Notes: a model not told the origin generated them from the letters alone. DNA of 64,000 nt from Thereva unica (GCA_949987705.1 OX465281.1:179194516-179258515); one strand, 5' to 3'; counted from the first letter of the stretch, positions 1 to 11,568 are shown. A program made the numbers and translations.

Positions 1-246
1 TCTTTCGTGGTTCGGGCGATATCGTGCCGCTTAAAAAAAAACGGCTCGACCGAATTTTATGAAAATCTTTTCAGAAAAGTCGAAAAAATCACCACATACG
101 TACGCACACCCTCACACACACACATACTTCCTCCCAATTTTTTGCTTAAAATGCTCCTGGGACCTTGAAATATGAAAATACGTCGAAAATTCCGAATTCG
201 ATTTTCGGACCGATTACAATAACTTCCTATACTGGGAAATTGAAAA
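1..246 (-). repeat. Dispersed repeat T, fragment
   Basis: Read on the minus strand, this matches the head of the T array at 41901-42180. Shared features are a start at AACTTCCCAGTATAGGAAG, then GTAATCGG, a CA/GT-rich stretch and the block TTTCATAAAATTCGGTCGA. A shorter relative lies at 56925-57000. It is non-coding and its class is unknown. Confidence 0.7.
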
Positions 247-252
247 TTGAAA

Positions 253-528
253 GACAATATGCCTTTCGGGCAGCAATAGGATATAGATATAGTTACCAGT
301 TGTCCCTGCTACCCGCAAGCAAATGGGCTGGCAGAAAGGTCGGTTCAGTTAGCTAAAAAATTAATAAAAAAGGTCAGAGAAGGAGATCAAGAACTATGGA
401 TTACGTTATTAGAATACAGAAATACACCTCTGAGAAATGGAAATAAGTCTCCAGCCGAAATCCTTATGGGTAGAAGACAGCGAACACTAATACCCATGAA
501 AACAAAACTTTCCCAGCGGGAAATGTAA
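253..528 (+). pseudogene. Ty3/gypsy integrase core fragment (broken)
   Basis: The frame reads CPCYPQANGLAERSVQ, then a lysine-rich helix, WITLLEYRNTPL and SPAEILMGRR. This order (YPQxNGLAE, LLEYRNTP, SPAE-L-GR) is the C-terminal half of the catalytic core of Ty3/gypsy integrases, the enzyme that inserts the cDNA into chromosomes. The upstream catalytic residues are missing and there is an in-frame stop at about 277. The frame runs into a TIR element at 512, and the C-terminal integrase tail resumes after 1354, so one gene was cut by an insertion. It is a relic. The family is clear, the lineage is not. Confidence 0.8.
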
Positions 529-1354
529 TGGCTAGGTAAGCGAGGTGGTAATGAAATGGACCCATTACCTTTGTGATGAAATAATAGCTTACTTTTATAT
601 AGGAATGTCCTAGGGCGGTAAGTACTTACTGTAGCCATTACCGACGAGGACTTATTTAAGAGGTGAAGTGAATTAGGTGAATATATATGTAGATTACCAT
701 GTAAGGCATGCAGAATAAATTTCTGGCTACCCTTTTTAGCATTAAAAACATTACTATCCGAAATTACCATTGCATTTCTGCTACATTTGGTGAGAATTTT
801 ACTAGCAAGATATCTTTTTGACTGCACTCACGATCCACTTTGAACGGATTTTAAGGACGGAATAAACTCAACAAGAGAGGCTTCGACAAGACAAAAGGCA
901 AAGAATAATATACGCAAATCATATTTCCAACGAAAATATTTCACAAGTCATTAACACTATTGCTACCGGGACCGGTCAAACGACCGTTTTTAAATTTTCT
1001 ATTGGAATTTTCTACATTCAACGTAAGCGAATCGCCTTTAAACTTTATGACTTTTCCTCATATATGTATATGTGTGAATAAATTGAATAAAATAAAATAT
1101 ATTTTTATACTGGTAAGCTGGCTATTATTCGCTGGTCTGCATTAAATATTGAAAAATATAAGTTGTGAAAGACCGGTAATTTGACCGGCCGCGGTAGGAA
1201 TAGGTATATGTGAAGTGTCGGTAGGAATAGTGTTAAAGACCTCCATTTTCCTAAATTTACAGTAGAATGTTCCGATTACCATGTAGGAGGTTACACAAAT
1301 CATTGAAGAATTCTTGGGTTACCAGGGTAACCCCTCGCTAGTTTTCCCGCTGGG
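512..1354. mobile_element. TIR element inside gypsy integrase
   Basis: Both ends carry the inverted repeat CCCAGCGGGAAA (512-523, and reversed at 1343-1354). The flanking integrase halves are contiguous in reading order. A target duplication is not clear (CTTT left, TTAT right). CCC...GGG ends resemble piggyBac-type termini, but that is inference. The 146-codon minus frame inside (387-827) shows no recognisable domain and extends outside the element, so I do not call it a gene. Confidence 0.65.
951..1236. mobile_element. piggyBac-like MITE (TTAA flanked)
   Basis: TTAA at 951-954 and 1233-1236 flanks an inverted repeat beginning CACTATTGCTACCGGGACCG. The right end reads CACTATTCCTACCG reversed and has a short internal duplication of its tip. 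TTAA duplication is the signature of piggyBac/Kolobok-type insertion. The element contains no gene. Confidence 0.75.
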
Positions 1355-1640
1355 TTATAAAACGCCTAATAGCATAAAAGGAAAGCTAATTGCAGACAAA
1401 AACAATAACGCAAATAAAATAAACTACAATAAGAGAGCCGCCAGTAAAACAGAAGAATTCGAAGCAAACCAAAACGTATGGATTAGAGAGGATAATATCA
1501 GGAAAAAGGGAGAGATACAGGCAAAGCATGTAACTCCGCGCTCATATTGGGTAAGCACAGGCAAGGGAAAGTAATAAGAACAAATAGTGTTGCGTCCGCG
1601 AAAGTAGATTAGATGGAAATAAATGTTAGGAAGACAAACG
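1355..1640 (+). pseudogene. Ty3/gypsy integrase C-terminal tail
   Basis: The frame reads KGKLIADKNNNANKINYNKR, then a charged stretch and TPRSYWVSTGKGK. After a frameshift near 1570 it continues VIRTNS. The pattern (basic helix, then TPRSY-V-T--G-V-R-N) is the tail following the catalytic core in Ty3/gypsy integrases, where the pol frame ends. It is the continuation of the fragment at 253-528, displaced by the TIR element. It is followed by non-coding DNA, a polypurine tract and the 3' LTR, as expected for the 3' end of a gypsy element. Confidence 0.7.
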
Positions 1641-1875
1641 TAAAAACCGCACAAAGTAAAAGATGGACGCTTCTAAATAACATTGGATTAGATATTAAGA
1701 TTTTAAATTGAGCAACTTAAGAATTACATTATAAATTATTATAAATTATATAAATTGGAATTGATTACGTTAAGAATCATAGTAATCGTGTTAAAAATAG
1801 TCGATAAGAAGAATTTAGTATGACTTAATGAATTGTTGTTGTTAAGCATATAGCTTAGTTTTAAGTACATAAGTT

Positions 1876-1887
1876 AAAAGGGGGAGG
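1876..1887 (+). other. Polypurine tract
   Basis: AAAAGGGGGAGG lies immediately before the TGTAG start of the LTR. This is the usual primer site for plus-strand DNA synthesis of LTR retrotransposons. Confidence 0.75.
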
Positions 1888-2050
1888 TGTAGAAGAAATG
1901 GCATTACAACTAGAATTGTAGTAGAGTATAATATAGGATTAGCACTAGAATCCTAAGTCTAGCAGTGAGCAGTCTGTAGTCGCAACTCATTGAATAAAGA
2001 CATGTTCATTTACAGGCTCAGTTTGAATAAACATTCCCCAAAACACTACA
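1888..2050 (+). repeat. 3' LTR of the Ty3/gypsy element (163 bp)
   Basis: It starts TGTAGAAG and ends ACACTACA, giving TG...CA ends with a 5-bp inverted tip (TGTAG/CTACA). It holds an AATAAA signal near 1993. It directly follows the polypurine tract. The 5' LTR and most of the element lie outside the window or are lost, so the duplication at the other end cannot be checked. Confidence 0.75.
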
Positions 2051-3281
2051 CATGCCGCTTTCGCCTTTTGACGATATAATAGTTTTAATGTTACTAATGA
2101 AGCCGAAAACGTATGTATCTATTCTTATTTTTATACCAGGAGTCATGAGAAGATATAAAATGTTATTTCAGGTATTGATTGTAACAATTCTATTTTCTTG
2201 CAGGAATTGCGTAGCTTTTCAAATCCGGAATGAGAAACTTCATTGCCATCAGACCATTTTACTTTATTATAAAATACTAATGGGTATAACGACCGGTTGG
2301 TTGCCAAAAGTATAAACTTTCGATACACACTGAAATTCTATGTGAAGATTACAGATTTAATAGAATCCGTTTCATCGTTTCAAGGTTAAGCATAAATTCT
2401 CACGATCGTAAGCTTTTTCACGAGGTGGAAGAAACTTTATCACATACGAAACATATTCTCTTCAGACATGCGAAAATTTCGAAGGTAAGTAATTCCATTA
2501 TAAACTATTAAATGGTGCATCGCCATGGCGCGCCAGTTCAATTCCAAGAGGACGCTGGAGATTATTGTTCTGGAAACCCGAAGAATATAATGTAGCGACA
2601 ACTATAGACCGTAGCTTACAGGATGGTGAAAATTCAACAATAGTTTGGAATAATTAACAGCAAAGTCAACAGCAACAACTGTTACAGGATGTTCTACATC
2701 TGTTCTACAATGAAGAAGAAAGAGGTCCACCATTTTTTAATCGGGGAGAATATCGTACAAGGTAGAAAACTCTGAAAACGACAGAGAAGGTTTTAGACAG
2801 GCATATTAGAGAGGGTCAAAAATTAGTTTGCTAGTAAGAGACATCGAGCGGTTCCACCGGGCCAAGGAGACCTCCCTCTGCACTTTTGTATACATTAAGA
2901 GTACGTTTAACTCTAGCCGTGATCAATGAAGCCGCTGTAAAAAAGGTATAAAAGCCCACTGACAGATGGATCACATCGCTTCGCAGCAGCAGGTTTATAA
3001 CTACTAACATGATAACATTGTATTTTTTAAAGCACTAACTAAAAACCTGCTTCCAGAAATAAAAACCCACAATTAAGAATCCTCTTCGAAGGCCTCGGAA
3101 CTGATTGATACACAAGACTCAAGCGACGAATTGTGGACTTTTATTTAGCGAGTAACTTTCAGGCGATGAATAGAGCAGAAGCATTAAGATGTCTTCGTTT
3201 GGCCTTACAGCAAGTCGGATAGATTTTGTTTTCGTTAAATCTCTAAAGGTCCATATCAGCCAATCAGTGAAAGATTTTGTA
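2051..3281. other. Unassigned stretch
   Basis: I found no supported gene. A GGTATAAAAG box near 2949 could be a core promoter of a lost element. Frames are short and closed by stops, with no recognisable motif. Confidence 0.4.
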
Positions 3282-5413
3282 CATTATTTTTTTTTTTTTT
3301 TAAACACCTTTATTGGTATGGTTACTACAATCTTAATTAATATTAATTTATTAGTATAGTTAACAATAGTACTTAAATTAAGCATGTCTTAAAGTAAGCA
3401 GACACTTGTATGGGATTTCTGTACCAGTGTCCAGTTCCCGTAGTATGTAGTATTCGTCAATTATGCATCAGTTCGTGAGGTTTTACTCTTTTGAGTCATC
3501 TTATTTCGTTGGTGGTATCCAATAATTGTATAGCCTCAACGTTGGTGTGGGCCAGAAGTCTCTTCTCGTGTTTAATGGCATATTCGCGGATGACCTCCTC
3601 TATCCATTTTATATCCAAATCATCATGTATTTCTTTATTAGTCACAGAGCGGTAAGCGTTGGTGATCATTCGAAGAAATTTGTTTTGGCTGCGTTGAATT
3701 ACGTCTCGATTAGATTTATGAGTACAACCCCAGAGCTGCACAGCATACATCCATATCGGCTTGAACGTAGACTGGTATATTAGTCTTTTGCAATACAGGT
3801 TCATTTGGGAGTGATGTCCAATTAGCCAGTACATTTGACGCTGTTTTAATCGAATCTGTTCAGTTTTTTGTCTCACGTGATGTTTCCAGTTCAGTCTTGA
3901 GTCTAAATGTAGACCAAGATATTTTGCAGATTCTGCCTGGGGTACTTGCACCCCATTGATGTACGTGTGTAAGCTTGTTGTTTTTGCGACGCAGCGTAAA
4001 TGTCACATGGACTGATTTAACCTCATTAAGCTTGATTTTCCAATCTGTTGTCCATTTGCTAACATGATTCAAGGCTCGTTGGAGTTTTTCCACCGCTTTT
4101 GGTTGGGATACGTCTGTTGACATAATTACAGTATCATCAGCGAATGTTCCGATAAACGTGTTATCTGTTGTTGGAATATCCGCAGTATAAAGCAGGTATA
4201 GGAAGGGTCCCAATACGCTTCCCTGCGGAACTCCCGCTAATATCGGACAAAAGTCAGAATATGCTTCTTCATGGATAACCCTGAACTTGCGATTAGAGAG
4301 GTATGACTCAAGCAGTTGGCAGTAATTTTGTGGTAGGAGTTTGCTCATCTTGTATATCAATCCTTCGTGCCAAACCCTGTCAAAGGCTTGAGCTACATCC
4401 AGAAATACGGCAGGGCAATATTTCTTTTCTTCTAACGCTTGCTCGATGACAGCAGTGATTCGATGGATTTGATCTATTGTGGAATGGTTATTCCTGAATC
4501 CAAATTGAAAATCAGGAATGTTTACTAACGGTTTCAGACGTTTTAGTAACAATTTTTCAAACAATTTAGAAATGATGGGAAGCAATGAAATTGGTCTATA
4601 TGATGTTACTTCTTCATCAGGTTTGTCTGGTTTCTTCAGCATGATTATTTGGGCCGTTTTAAAACAGTTGGGCACATATTTTAAGCGTATGCAGGCATTA
4701 AATAAGTATGTGATCATGATGATGGCTTTTCGTGGAAGTTCCTTGAATAGACCGAGTGATATTCCATCGATTCCTGCTGCTTTTTTTGGATTAAGATTTC
4801 TGTCGATCACTTCGGCAACCTCCATTGGCGTGAACCTTTTAAAAACTTGATTTGGTTGATAAGTAGGTCTTATGTCAATATTGGATTGTATGTTATGAGG
4901 TTGGAACACTGCTGCAAGGTGTTGGGCAAAGAGTTCAGCTTTTTCATTGTCTTGTCGAATCCAACTGCCTTGAGCATTTCTTAGCGGTGGTATTCGAGTT
5001 ACGGGTCGTTTAAATTTTCTTGTTGCTTTCCACAATGAGTAGTCTTTATCCATTTCTGGACTCAGTCCGCTCAGGTAGTTGTCAAAGCATTCCTGTTTGT
5101 AATTTTTAATTAGTTTATTGACATAATTACTTACTCTATTGAACGCTGTTTTATCAGCAGGATTTCTGGTAAGATGCCATATTCTCCTTGCCTTTCTTCT
5201 TTGCTTGATTTGTTCTCTGATTTCGGCCGGTACATTATGAATCAAGACAAAGTGCGTGAGCAGAATAGGTAAACATTGCTTTGACGAAACCACCAATGAC
5301 AATGTAATAAGACTTGTCGACTTCGCTGGTAGCAAAGGCATGGTTAAAGCTCCAACTTCCTTCGAGCACAAAACATCCATAAAATGGCGGGGCATGACAA
5401 TCAAATTGATCAT
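3282..5413 (-). mobile_element. Jockey-type LINE, 5'-truncated
   Basis: The 3' end is marked by a run of T (3287-3301, the reverse of a poly(A) tail). The body encodes a Jockey-type reverse transcriptase. The endonuclease domain is missing apart from its edge, so the copy is 5'-truncated, as is usual after incomplete reverse transcription. Confidence 0.85.
3496..5413 (-). pseudogene. Jockey-type reverse transcriptase, one frameshift
   Basis: The protein copies element RNA into DNA at the nick. In order: a linker with PAEIREQIKQRRKARRIW, finger motif GIDGISLGLFKELP, SYRPISLLPIISKLFEKL, FGFRNNHST, the first catalytic Asp in FLDVAQAFDRVWH, GVPQGSVLGPFLYLLYTADI, the catalytic GTFADDTVIMS, and the thumb NEVKSVHVTF. 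At about 3955 a single frameshift moves the C-terminal part (AKYLGLHLDSRLNWKHH, YAVQLWGCTHKSN) into another frame (3496-3951). All catalytic residues are present, but the frameshift and 5' truncation make it inactive. The first ~45 residues after 5413 do not look like the endonuclease and may be flanking DNA. Confidence 0.85.
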
Positions 5414-5815
5414 ATACTTATTTAACTCTTTTCTACAAGTGAATTAGATGTACGACATAGTAGGAGCAGTTGCTAGAAGGATGAAGAATAATTGGTTTGA
5501 TATAGATTGCAGGAGAGCCTTCACAGGGGGCTATAATTTTTCGTCAATACCTAGTCAGACCAACAATAGCAAAAATAAAAGTGTACGGATTAAAAGTCGT
5601 GCCATGCAGCAGATAAATTGTGCAAGAAAGAGAAAATGTAATATGTACACAAATCCCGGATATCCATGACAACTTCCAAAATATGTGATAACATCAGATA
5701 CACTTACCAGGAAGTTAAAAAGAATAATAATGGTCAAATCTAGGATAACCTTACATAAGGATAATAATGGCGGCATTTTAGCAAAGCAAGCCGTAGTCGC
5801 GCAAAGTCGACTTCG
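5414..5815. other. Unassigned stretch
   Basis: Two short overlapping frames on opposite strands (5448-5669 and 5555-5776) have no recognisable features. I see nothing supportable here. Confidence 0.35.
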
Positions 5816-6228
5816 CTGAGGGGCTGTTCAAAGAGTATTAACTAAAATATGATTTGTTAAGATTTTCTTAAAGTTCAGTCGAGCGTTTAATTTTGTTTAA
5901 ACGACCTATGTTATTTTTGTACCTTCAAGATATTGTGCAAACCAAATTTGATACCAACTGCGTTGAGATACCCTTCGAAGCGTATTAACGAAAATATGAT
6001 TTGAAAGGGTTTTCGCCGATTTTTTGGTTTAAACAACTTTCGTGACATGCACGCTATCTCTGGAACCAAAAACAATATCGTCTTCTAATATCTAATAAAC
6101 CTATTGAAACAAAATCCGTTCTAAATGAAGTTACCTTTTCTGCATTCGGCAGAGTGACAGCTTCGCAACAAGACATTACTTGCCAAAATCAAAAAACTAT
6201 TTATACACCGCGCAAAAATTACGTTACG
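5816..6228 (+). repeat. Repeats T and S, left part of an interrupted copy
   Basis: 5820-6060 resembles the T units (CGAAGCGTATTAACGAAAATA, GGTTTAAACAAC). 6070-6228 matches the first part of repeat S at 48580-48735 (AATATCTAATAAACTTGA-like, CATTACTTGCCAAAATC). S continues at 11700, so 6229-11699 is an insertion. Confidence 0.7.
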
Positions 6229-6294
6229 CTCTTCTTCTTCTTTTCGATGGCTTTACAGCCCAATTCGAGCCTTCGCCTCCACCAGCTTCTTCCT

Positions 6295-8137
6295 CTAGAC
6301 GTCTCTCTGCTCCGCAGCTTGTCTCCAGTTTCTTGGGCTGAGCAGTTTTGCTGCATCGGCCTTAACAGTATCTTCCCACCTTAACCGTGGTTTGCCAACG
6401 GGTCTTTTGCCATCTGGTAGTAGATACAGGGCTTTTTTTGGTATCCTTGAGTCATCCATTCTTTGGACATGGCCGGCCCAACGTAAACGTAGTAGTTTGG
6501 CATGGGTCGAAAGTTTACATTCTTTGTTTAAGTCATACAATTCGTGATTGTAGCGTATTCTCCATGCACTGTCTTCATTGATTGGACCGTATATCCTTCG
6601 GAGAACCTTCCTCTCAAATATATCCAGCTTGTCTGCGGCTTTCTGGGAGATACTCCAAGCTTCACATCCATACGTATCTACTGTACGTATGATGGTTTTG
6701 TAGATTCTTATTTTAGTTTTTCTGTGGATGTCTCTGGATATCTGGTTTCTTCTCAATCCAGCTTGATATTCACTAATTGCAGTTTCTGCGTAAGGTTCCA
6801 GTCGGGTCTTAATTATATTGGTCATTATTTTATATACTGTGCTTAAAAGAGATATGCCTCTATAATTTTCACAGTTGAATCTTTCTTGTGCATTGGGCAG
6901 ATAATGCTTTGCTCACATTCTTCAGGCATTTTTTTCATTCCTCCTATGCAGCATAGTAATTCGTGTATAGCTGCTGAGAGCGATTCGCTGGGATGTTATC
7001 AATTCCTGGAGTTTTATTGTTTTTTAATGATCATATGGCACTTTGTACTTCTTCCAGAGTGGGTACATTTGTTTCTCTGGTGTCATCGTTATGTTGTAGA
7101 CGGGGTTCTGGTACATGTCTGATGCTCTTGTTTGCGTTCAGCAGCTCGCTAAAAAATTCCTTCCATCTCTTCTTTACATCTTCGCTGCCTGTGACTATAG
7201 TGCTTTCTTTTGTTCTACATACACCGGAGAAAGGTTTGAAGCCTTTCTTGAAGAAGTTTACTTCCCTGTATGCTTCCCGTGTTTTGTTTTGGGCAAAGTT
7301 TTCCTCTGCTCTCAGGATGTGATTGTTGAGGAATTGCCTTTTCTTCTTCCTGCAGATGTTTTTTGCGGTTCTTCTTGTTTCTTCGTATTTCAATTTCTTA
7401 CTCCTCGTCGGTCTCTCTATGTATATTCTCCTATTTTTATTTCTGGCCTCTATAGCTGCTCTGCATTCCTCGTCGTACCAGTCACTGGCTCAGGCTGTGC
7501 GTTTATACCCTACAGTTTCCTTAGTGACATCTGTCAGTACCGTCTTCAATCTCATCCATTTTCCCTCGACTGTATCTTCACTATTTATACCTATCCTTTC
7601 TGCTAGAGTTTACTGATATCTCTCCAACACGGGCTGTTCTTGGAGGCGATCGACGTCGAATTTCTTTTGTTTGCGGTTTCTTCTTTCTTGAGTAGACAGC
7701 CGACATCTGAATCTAGCTTTAACTAGAAAGTGGTCCGATTCACAATTTGCACCCCTACAGGTTCTTACTTGCAGGATACTGGAAGCTGCCCTTCTGTCTA
7801 TTAGAATATGGTCTACATATTTGATTGCAGTACCTTTCGCTGGGGGATTGCCATGTGTATTTGTGAATGTCCTGTCTTGGGAAATATGTTGAGCTGACGA
7901 CCATATTTTTGCTCATTGCGAAATCGATAATACGTTGTCCGTTATCGTTTGATGTTTCGTGAAGACTTTCCTTTCCAATGGTCGGTCTGTGCCAGTTCTC
8001 TCTTCCATTTTTGGCGTTGAGGTCTCCTATCACCATCTTGATGTCATTGGAAGGGACCGTATCATATGCGCGCTCAAGCTTATAATAGAAAGCGTCCTTT
8101 ATCGTGTCCGGTTTCTCCTCCGTATCCGCATGTACTT
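6295..8137 (-). pseudogene. RTE-like endonuclease C-terminus and RT (decayed)
   Basis: From 8137 downward the frame reads HADTEEKPDTIKDAFYYKLE, then MVIGDLNAKNGRENWH, ENLHETSNDNGQ-like and IIDFAMSKN. These are the AP-endonuclease region with the DLNAK motif. Next come the RT N-terminus with YEETRRTAKNICRKKKRQFL (7393-7031) and, after a deletion near 6750, the C-terminus RIYKTIIRTVDTYGCEAWS, RLRWAGHVQRMDDSRIPKKA and GKPRLRWEDTV (6825-6295). The palm with the YADD box is gone. Several frameshifts separate the pieces. The ends GCEAWS and RWAGHVQRM are typical of RTE-clade C-termini. Confidence 0.75.
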
Positions 8138-8519
8138 GTACTTGTTTTCGTGGATTTTTCTTGTTTTCGTGGATTTTTCTTTCTTTAATTTCAATTTTTA
8201 TTTCAATTTTTAATCTCAATTTCTCTTTCAATTTTTAATTTAAATATTTAATTTTAAATTCTTAATTACAATTTTTTTCTTTTTTTTTTTTCTTTCTTTA
8301 TAAATATCAATTTTTAATTTTTAATTTTTTTAATTTTAATTTCATTTATTTATTTATTTTTCTTTTTTTTCTTTCTCTTTCTGACATGTTGCTTCCCAAC
8401 TATCAAATCTCTATGTTCTGGTATTCGTGCTTTACTTGGCTTGCCAATTTCCCTCCTCCACTTAGTGCTGACACATCTTTTGAGGGTGCCCACTGCTTCG
8501 TTCCTATGAAGTTGTTTGC

Positions 8520-10160
8520 ATGACCAGGGAGTTTAGTTGTGCGAACGGGGTAAGTACGTTGCTAAAAATATTTTGTTCTGTCAATACCGGGTTCAACATA
8601 TGCCATTTTAACTCTCGTAGCATCAAATCGAAAATTGCAGAAATCAACGAGATATTTATTAATGTTAATGTCCATGCGATTTTAGTGTGTGAAAGTTGGC
8701 TAAACGATGCCATCCCGTCGTCCCTCGTGTCTATAAATGGTTATCAATTGTTCCGTAACGATCGCCAAGGCCGCACTGGTGGTGGTGTTGCTATATTCCT
8801 TAGGGACTACCTAAAATGTAGGATCATCGGTCGCTCCATGAACCCTGGTATCGATTTCATTTGTGTGGAGGTCTCTAATGGCTCTGAAAAACTTTTACTT
8901 GTCAGTGTTTACTCTCCCCCAGGTCTATTTAAACCAGATAATTCCGCTGAACTAGAGGAAACACTGGAGCTTCTTTCCCACCTGTATGCACATATAGTTG
9001 TTGGCGGGGATTTTAATGTAAACTTATTAAAATCTTCCAGCCAAGAAAAATACTTCAATCACACCATGAAGACCTTAGGCCTCGCTCAAATGAATGCCCT
9101 GCCAACTTACTTTAACGCGACGAACCCTTCGCTACTCGATGTCTTCCTTTGCTCCGAGCCCAGTATGATTCTATTTCAAAATCAAATATCACCTCCAAGC
9201 TATTTGGACCACGACATCTTATTTGCTAGCTACAATTTTCGGGTTGACGCAGTTACCAGGAAAACTATAGCATATCGTGATTTTAATAATCTTAACCGTA
9301 ATCGTCTCCTGGAACACTGTCAATTGCTTCCCTGGGATAATATTTTTGTGGCAGAAGACGTAGATGTTAAAATTGCTATCCTCGAGGAGTATGTCGTGCA
9401 GCTATATGATGAATTTGTTCCCCTGCGCACTAAATATCTGAGTGATAAGTCTAAACCGTGGTTCAGCTCTGAAATAAAGTCACTTATTGCCGAAAGAGAG
9501 TATCTATATCATCGTTTTTTGAAATTTAGAAGTGAAAATACTAGAAAATCATATAATCGAGCTCGTAATCTAGTCGTTGCGAAAATCAGGGAAGCCAAAC
9601 GTAATTTTTATGCTCGTAAACTAGATCCGTCACTTCCAACTCGAACTTTCTGGAAGAACCTGCGTAACTTGAGCGTCTGCAGTAATAAAGATGATTCGCA
9701 AGTATACGCCAACTGTGACCCTGAAACTCTTAATACTCATTTCTCTTCTTGCAATATAGATACTCTTCCCCATATGCCAGACTCAACTATTGATGGGTTC
9801 AGCTTTCGCTGTGTAGACGCGATTGAAGTGAGCTCAGCCATTAACTCCATCAAGTCTGAGGCCACTGGAACTGATAATATTTCACCCAAATTTTTAAAAA
9901 TACTTCTCCCGTTATTACTACCTGTTATTGTACATATTTTCAATGCTTGTCTCACTATGTCGAAATTCCCTACTGCTTGGAAACATGCTCTGATAATCCC
10001 TATTGCCAAGTGTCCCAATCCTAGTAGCCCCTCGGATTTTCGTCCAATTAGCATCCTACCATTTCTGGCTAAAGGTCTTGAGAAATTAATTGCAATGCAA
10101 ATGATTGCTTACTGCGAGCTCCATATGCTTGTTAATCCATATCAATCTGGCTTTCACTAA
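8520..10160 (+). pseudogene. CR1-like ORF2, endonuclease plus RT N-terminus
   Basis: The AP-type endonuclease reads CHFNSRSIKSKIAEINEIF (residues ~27-45), ILVCESWLND, GGGVAIFL, VVGGDFNVNLL and SYLDHDILF (the terminal His motif), so all canonical landmarks of the nicking enzyme are visible. A linker follows, then RT fingers ATGTDNISPKFLK and SDFRPISILPFLAKGLEKLI. The frame stops at 10158, just after NPYQSGFH, because a deletion removes the palm. The ATG at 8520 is the first in frame. ORF1 is not seen between 8138 and 8519, so the element may also be 5'-truncated. Confidence 0.85.
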
Positions 10161-10861
10161 AACTTAACCCGACTAAATCTCAATGCATTATCTTCTGCAA
10201 TTCTAACGTGTCAACAACCGACCTCCCTCAAATTTCCTTAAATGGGACTCCTGTTCTCTGCGTCAACCGGGTCAAAAATCTCGGCATGGCCTTAAACAGA
10301 AACATGACGTGTTGTGACCACATTAGCTTTATTTTGGCCAAAGTATATTGTATTCTAAGGCGGCTTCGTATTCATAGCAGTCTTCTGTCACAAGATGTTC
10401 GCATGAAGCTAGTCAAAGCTATACTCTTGCCGCACATAATGCATGGCCTCAGTGTCTTCCCTTCGTTAGACTCATCCTGCAACCGTAAGTTAGAAGTAGC
10501 CTTCAACGACTGCACACGTTTCATTCATGGCCTTCGCAGGTTTGACCACATTTCGCCTTACCGGCACTCAATTTTAGGATGTTCCTTATTTGACTACCGA
10601 GATTTTAGGGTCTTGTGCTACTACCATAGCATCATCAACAACCGAAAACCCTCCTATCTAAACGAGTTTATCCAGCTTTCACAATCCAGCAGAAACAATA
10701 ACGTTATCATCCCCCGTTTTCGGCATCTTTGTGGGCAACGCTCTTTCTTTGTTCACGCAGCTAAATTGTGGAACTCTATTCCTGTCGAGATACAACGAAT
10801 CGAATCAGTGGGTATTTTCAAAAGACGTCTTTTTGAATTCATTTCTGGCAGTACGTATTGA
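10161..10861 (+). pseudogene. CR1-like RT thumb and C-terminus after internal deletion
   Basis: The sequence resumes at the thumb (LNPTKSQ-like at ~10170), then VKNLGMALNRNMTCCDHI, KLVKAILLPHIMHGL, FNDCTRFIHGLRRFDHIS, NNVIIPRFRH and SFFVHAAKLWNSIPVEIQ. That last motif is the common C-terminal end of CR1/Jockey-type proteins. The region between GFH and the thumb, including the YADD active site, is missing, about 150 codons compared with the intact relative at 44147-45679. The copy is dead but young in its remaining sequence. Confidence 0.8.
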
Positions 10862-11145
10862 AGCACGAGTATCACTTTCTCTTTTTTTCTTTTCTATTTT
10901 GTTCTTTCTATTTCAACATTCCTCTTCTTTCTTTTATACATTACGTAATCTAACCTCTTAAGTAATCTAATTTCTTATATATTTGTCTTTGTTTTTATTT
11001 TATTTTTATTATATTTTTATTATTTAAGTTATAGATGTATATGGATTGTATTTGCTCTTTTATGTACAAACTTAAGATTATAATCTTGTGTACAATTATG
11101 TTTTAAATAAATGTAAATGTAAATGTAAAATGTAAAATGTACTTT

Positions 11146-11568
11146 TATGATTGAGAGGGTAAAGAACTTCGTTCGGAGTCGTATTGAGCATTATCGTTCA
11201 CTGATTGGCTTGAACTCTATAACATTATCTATAATTGATTTGTGTACTACGAAGCCTACTCTTAAGTGATGTTCCCTTCCGCAGATGTAGAATATCCTGT
11301 AGTTGCCAAGGTCCATTGTCCCGTTTCCTATCCATCTGATCTCTTGTAACGCGAGTAATTTTATTTTATATCTGCTCACTTCGTCTAATAGTGACTTAGC
11401 TGCTGCAGTTCTGTACATACTTCGCGTATTCCATGTTCCGAAAATTATTTCCAGGTGCTGTTGCCGTAGTCGTTGCCGTTTTTCCCGTTCGTTTTGAGGC
11501 TTTGCTTCGGGTTTCTTAACTGATGTGTTTTCACAGGGTCCGGTAGTTAGCCCAACGCCCAACCCCAC
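11146..11568 (-). pseudogene. RTE-like endonuclease N-terminus
   Basis: The frame reads IIFGTWNTRSMYRTAAAKSL, then a helix and IKLLALQEIRWIGNGTMDL, then VGFVVHKSIIDNVIEFKPIS. GTWNTR and QEIRW are the first two motifs of the AP-endonuclease of RTE-clade elements (Asn and catalytic Glu). A stop follows ISER, then homologous sequence continues to the insertion point at 11145. The remaining part of the same domain lies at 8137 and below. Confidence 0.8.

Larger units (their letters stand above)
8138..11136 (+). mobile_element. CR1-like LINE inserted in the RTE element
   Basis: It is bounded by ATGTACTT at 8130-8137 and 11137-11144, probably an 8-bp target duplication, though the 3' tail itself is an ATGTAA-type repeat. 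The host RTE frame resumes across the gap (ends near LSIIKV, continues HADTEEKPD). It has a pyrimidine-rich 5' region (8138-8400) with a direct duplication of TTGTTTTCGTGGATTTTTC. The 3' UTR carries AATCTTGTGTAC, which recurs in the LINE end at 60758. Confidence 0.8.

Noticed and set aside
387..827. 146-codon minus-strand frame
   Set aside because: It spans the border of the TIR element and the gypsy integrase, has no motif and runs antisense to real coding relics.
4518..4850. 110-codon plus-strand frame
   Set aside because: Antisense shadow of the Jockey RT.
7115..7606. 163-codon plus-strand frame rich in Phe/Ser
   Set aside because: Antisense shadow of the RTE-like frame.
9737..10054. 105-codon minus-strand frame
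   Set aside because: Antisense shadow of the CR1-like RT fingers.
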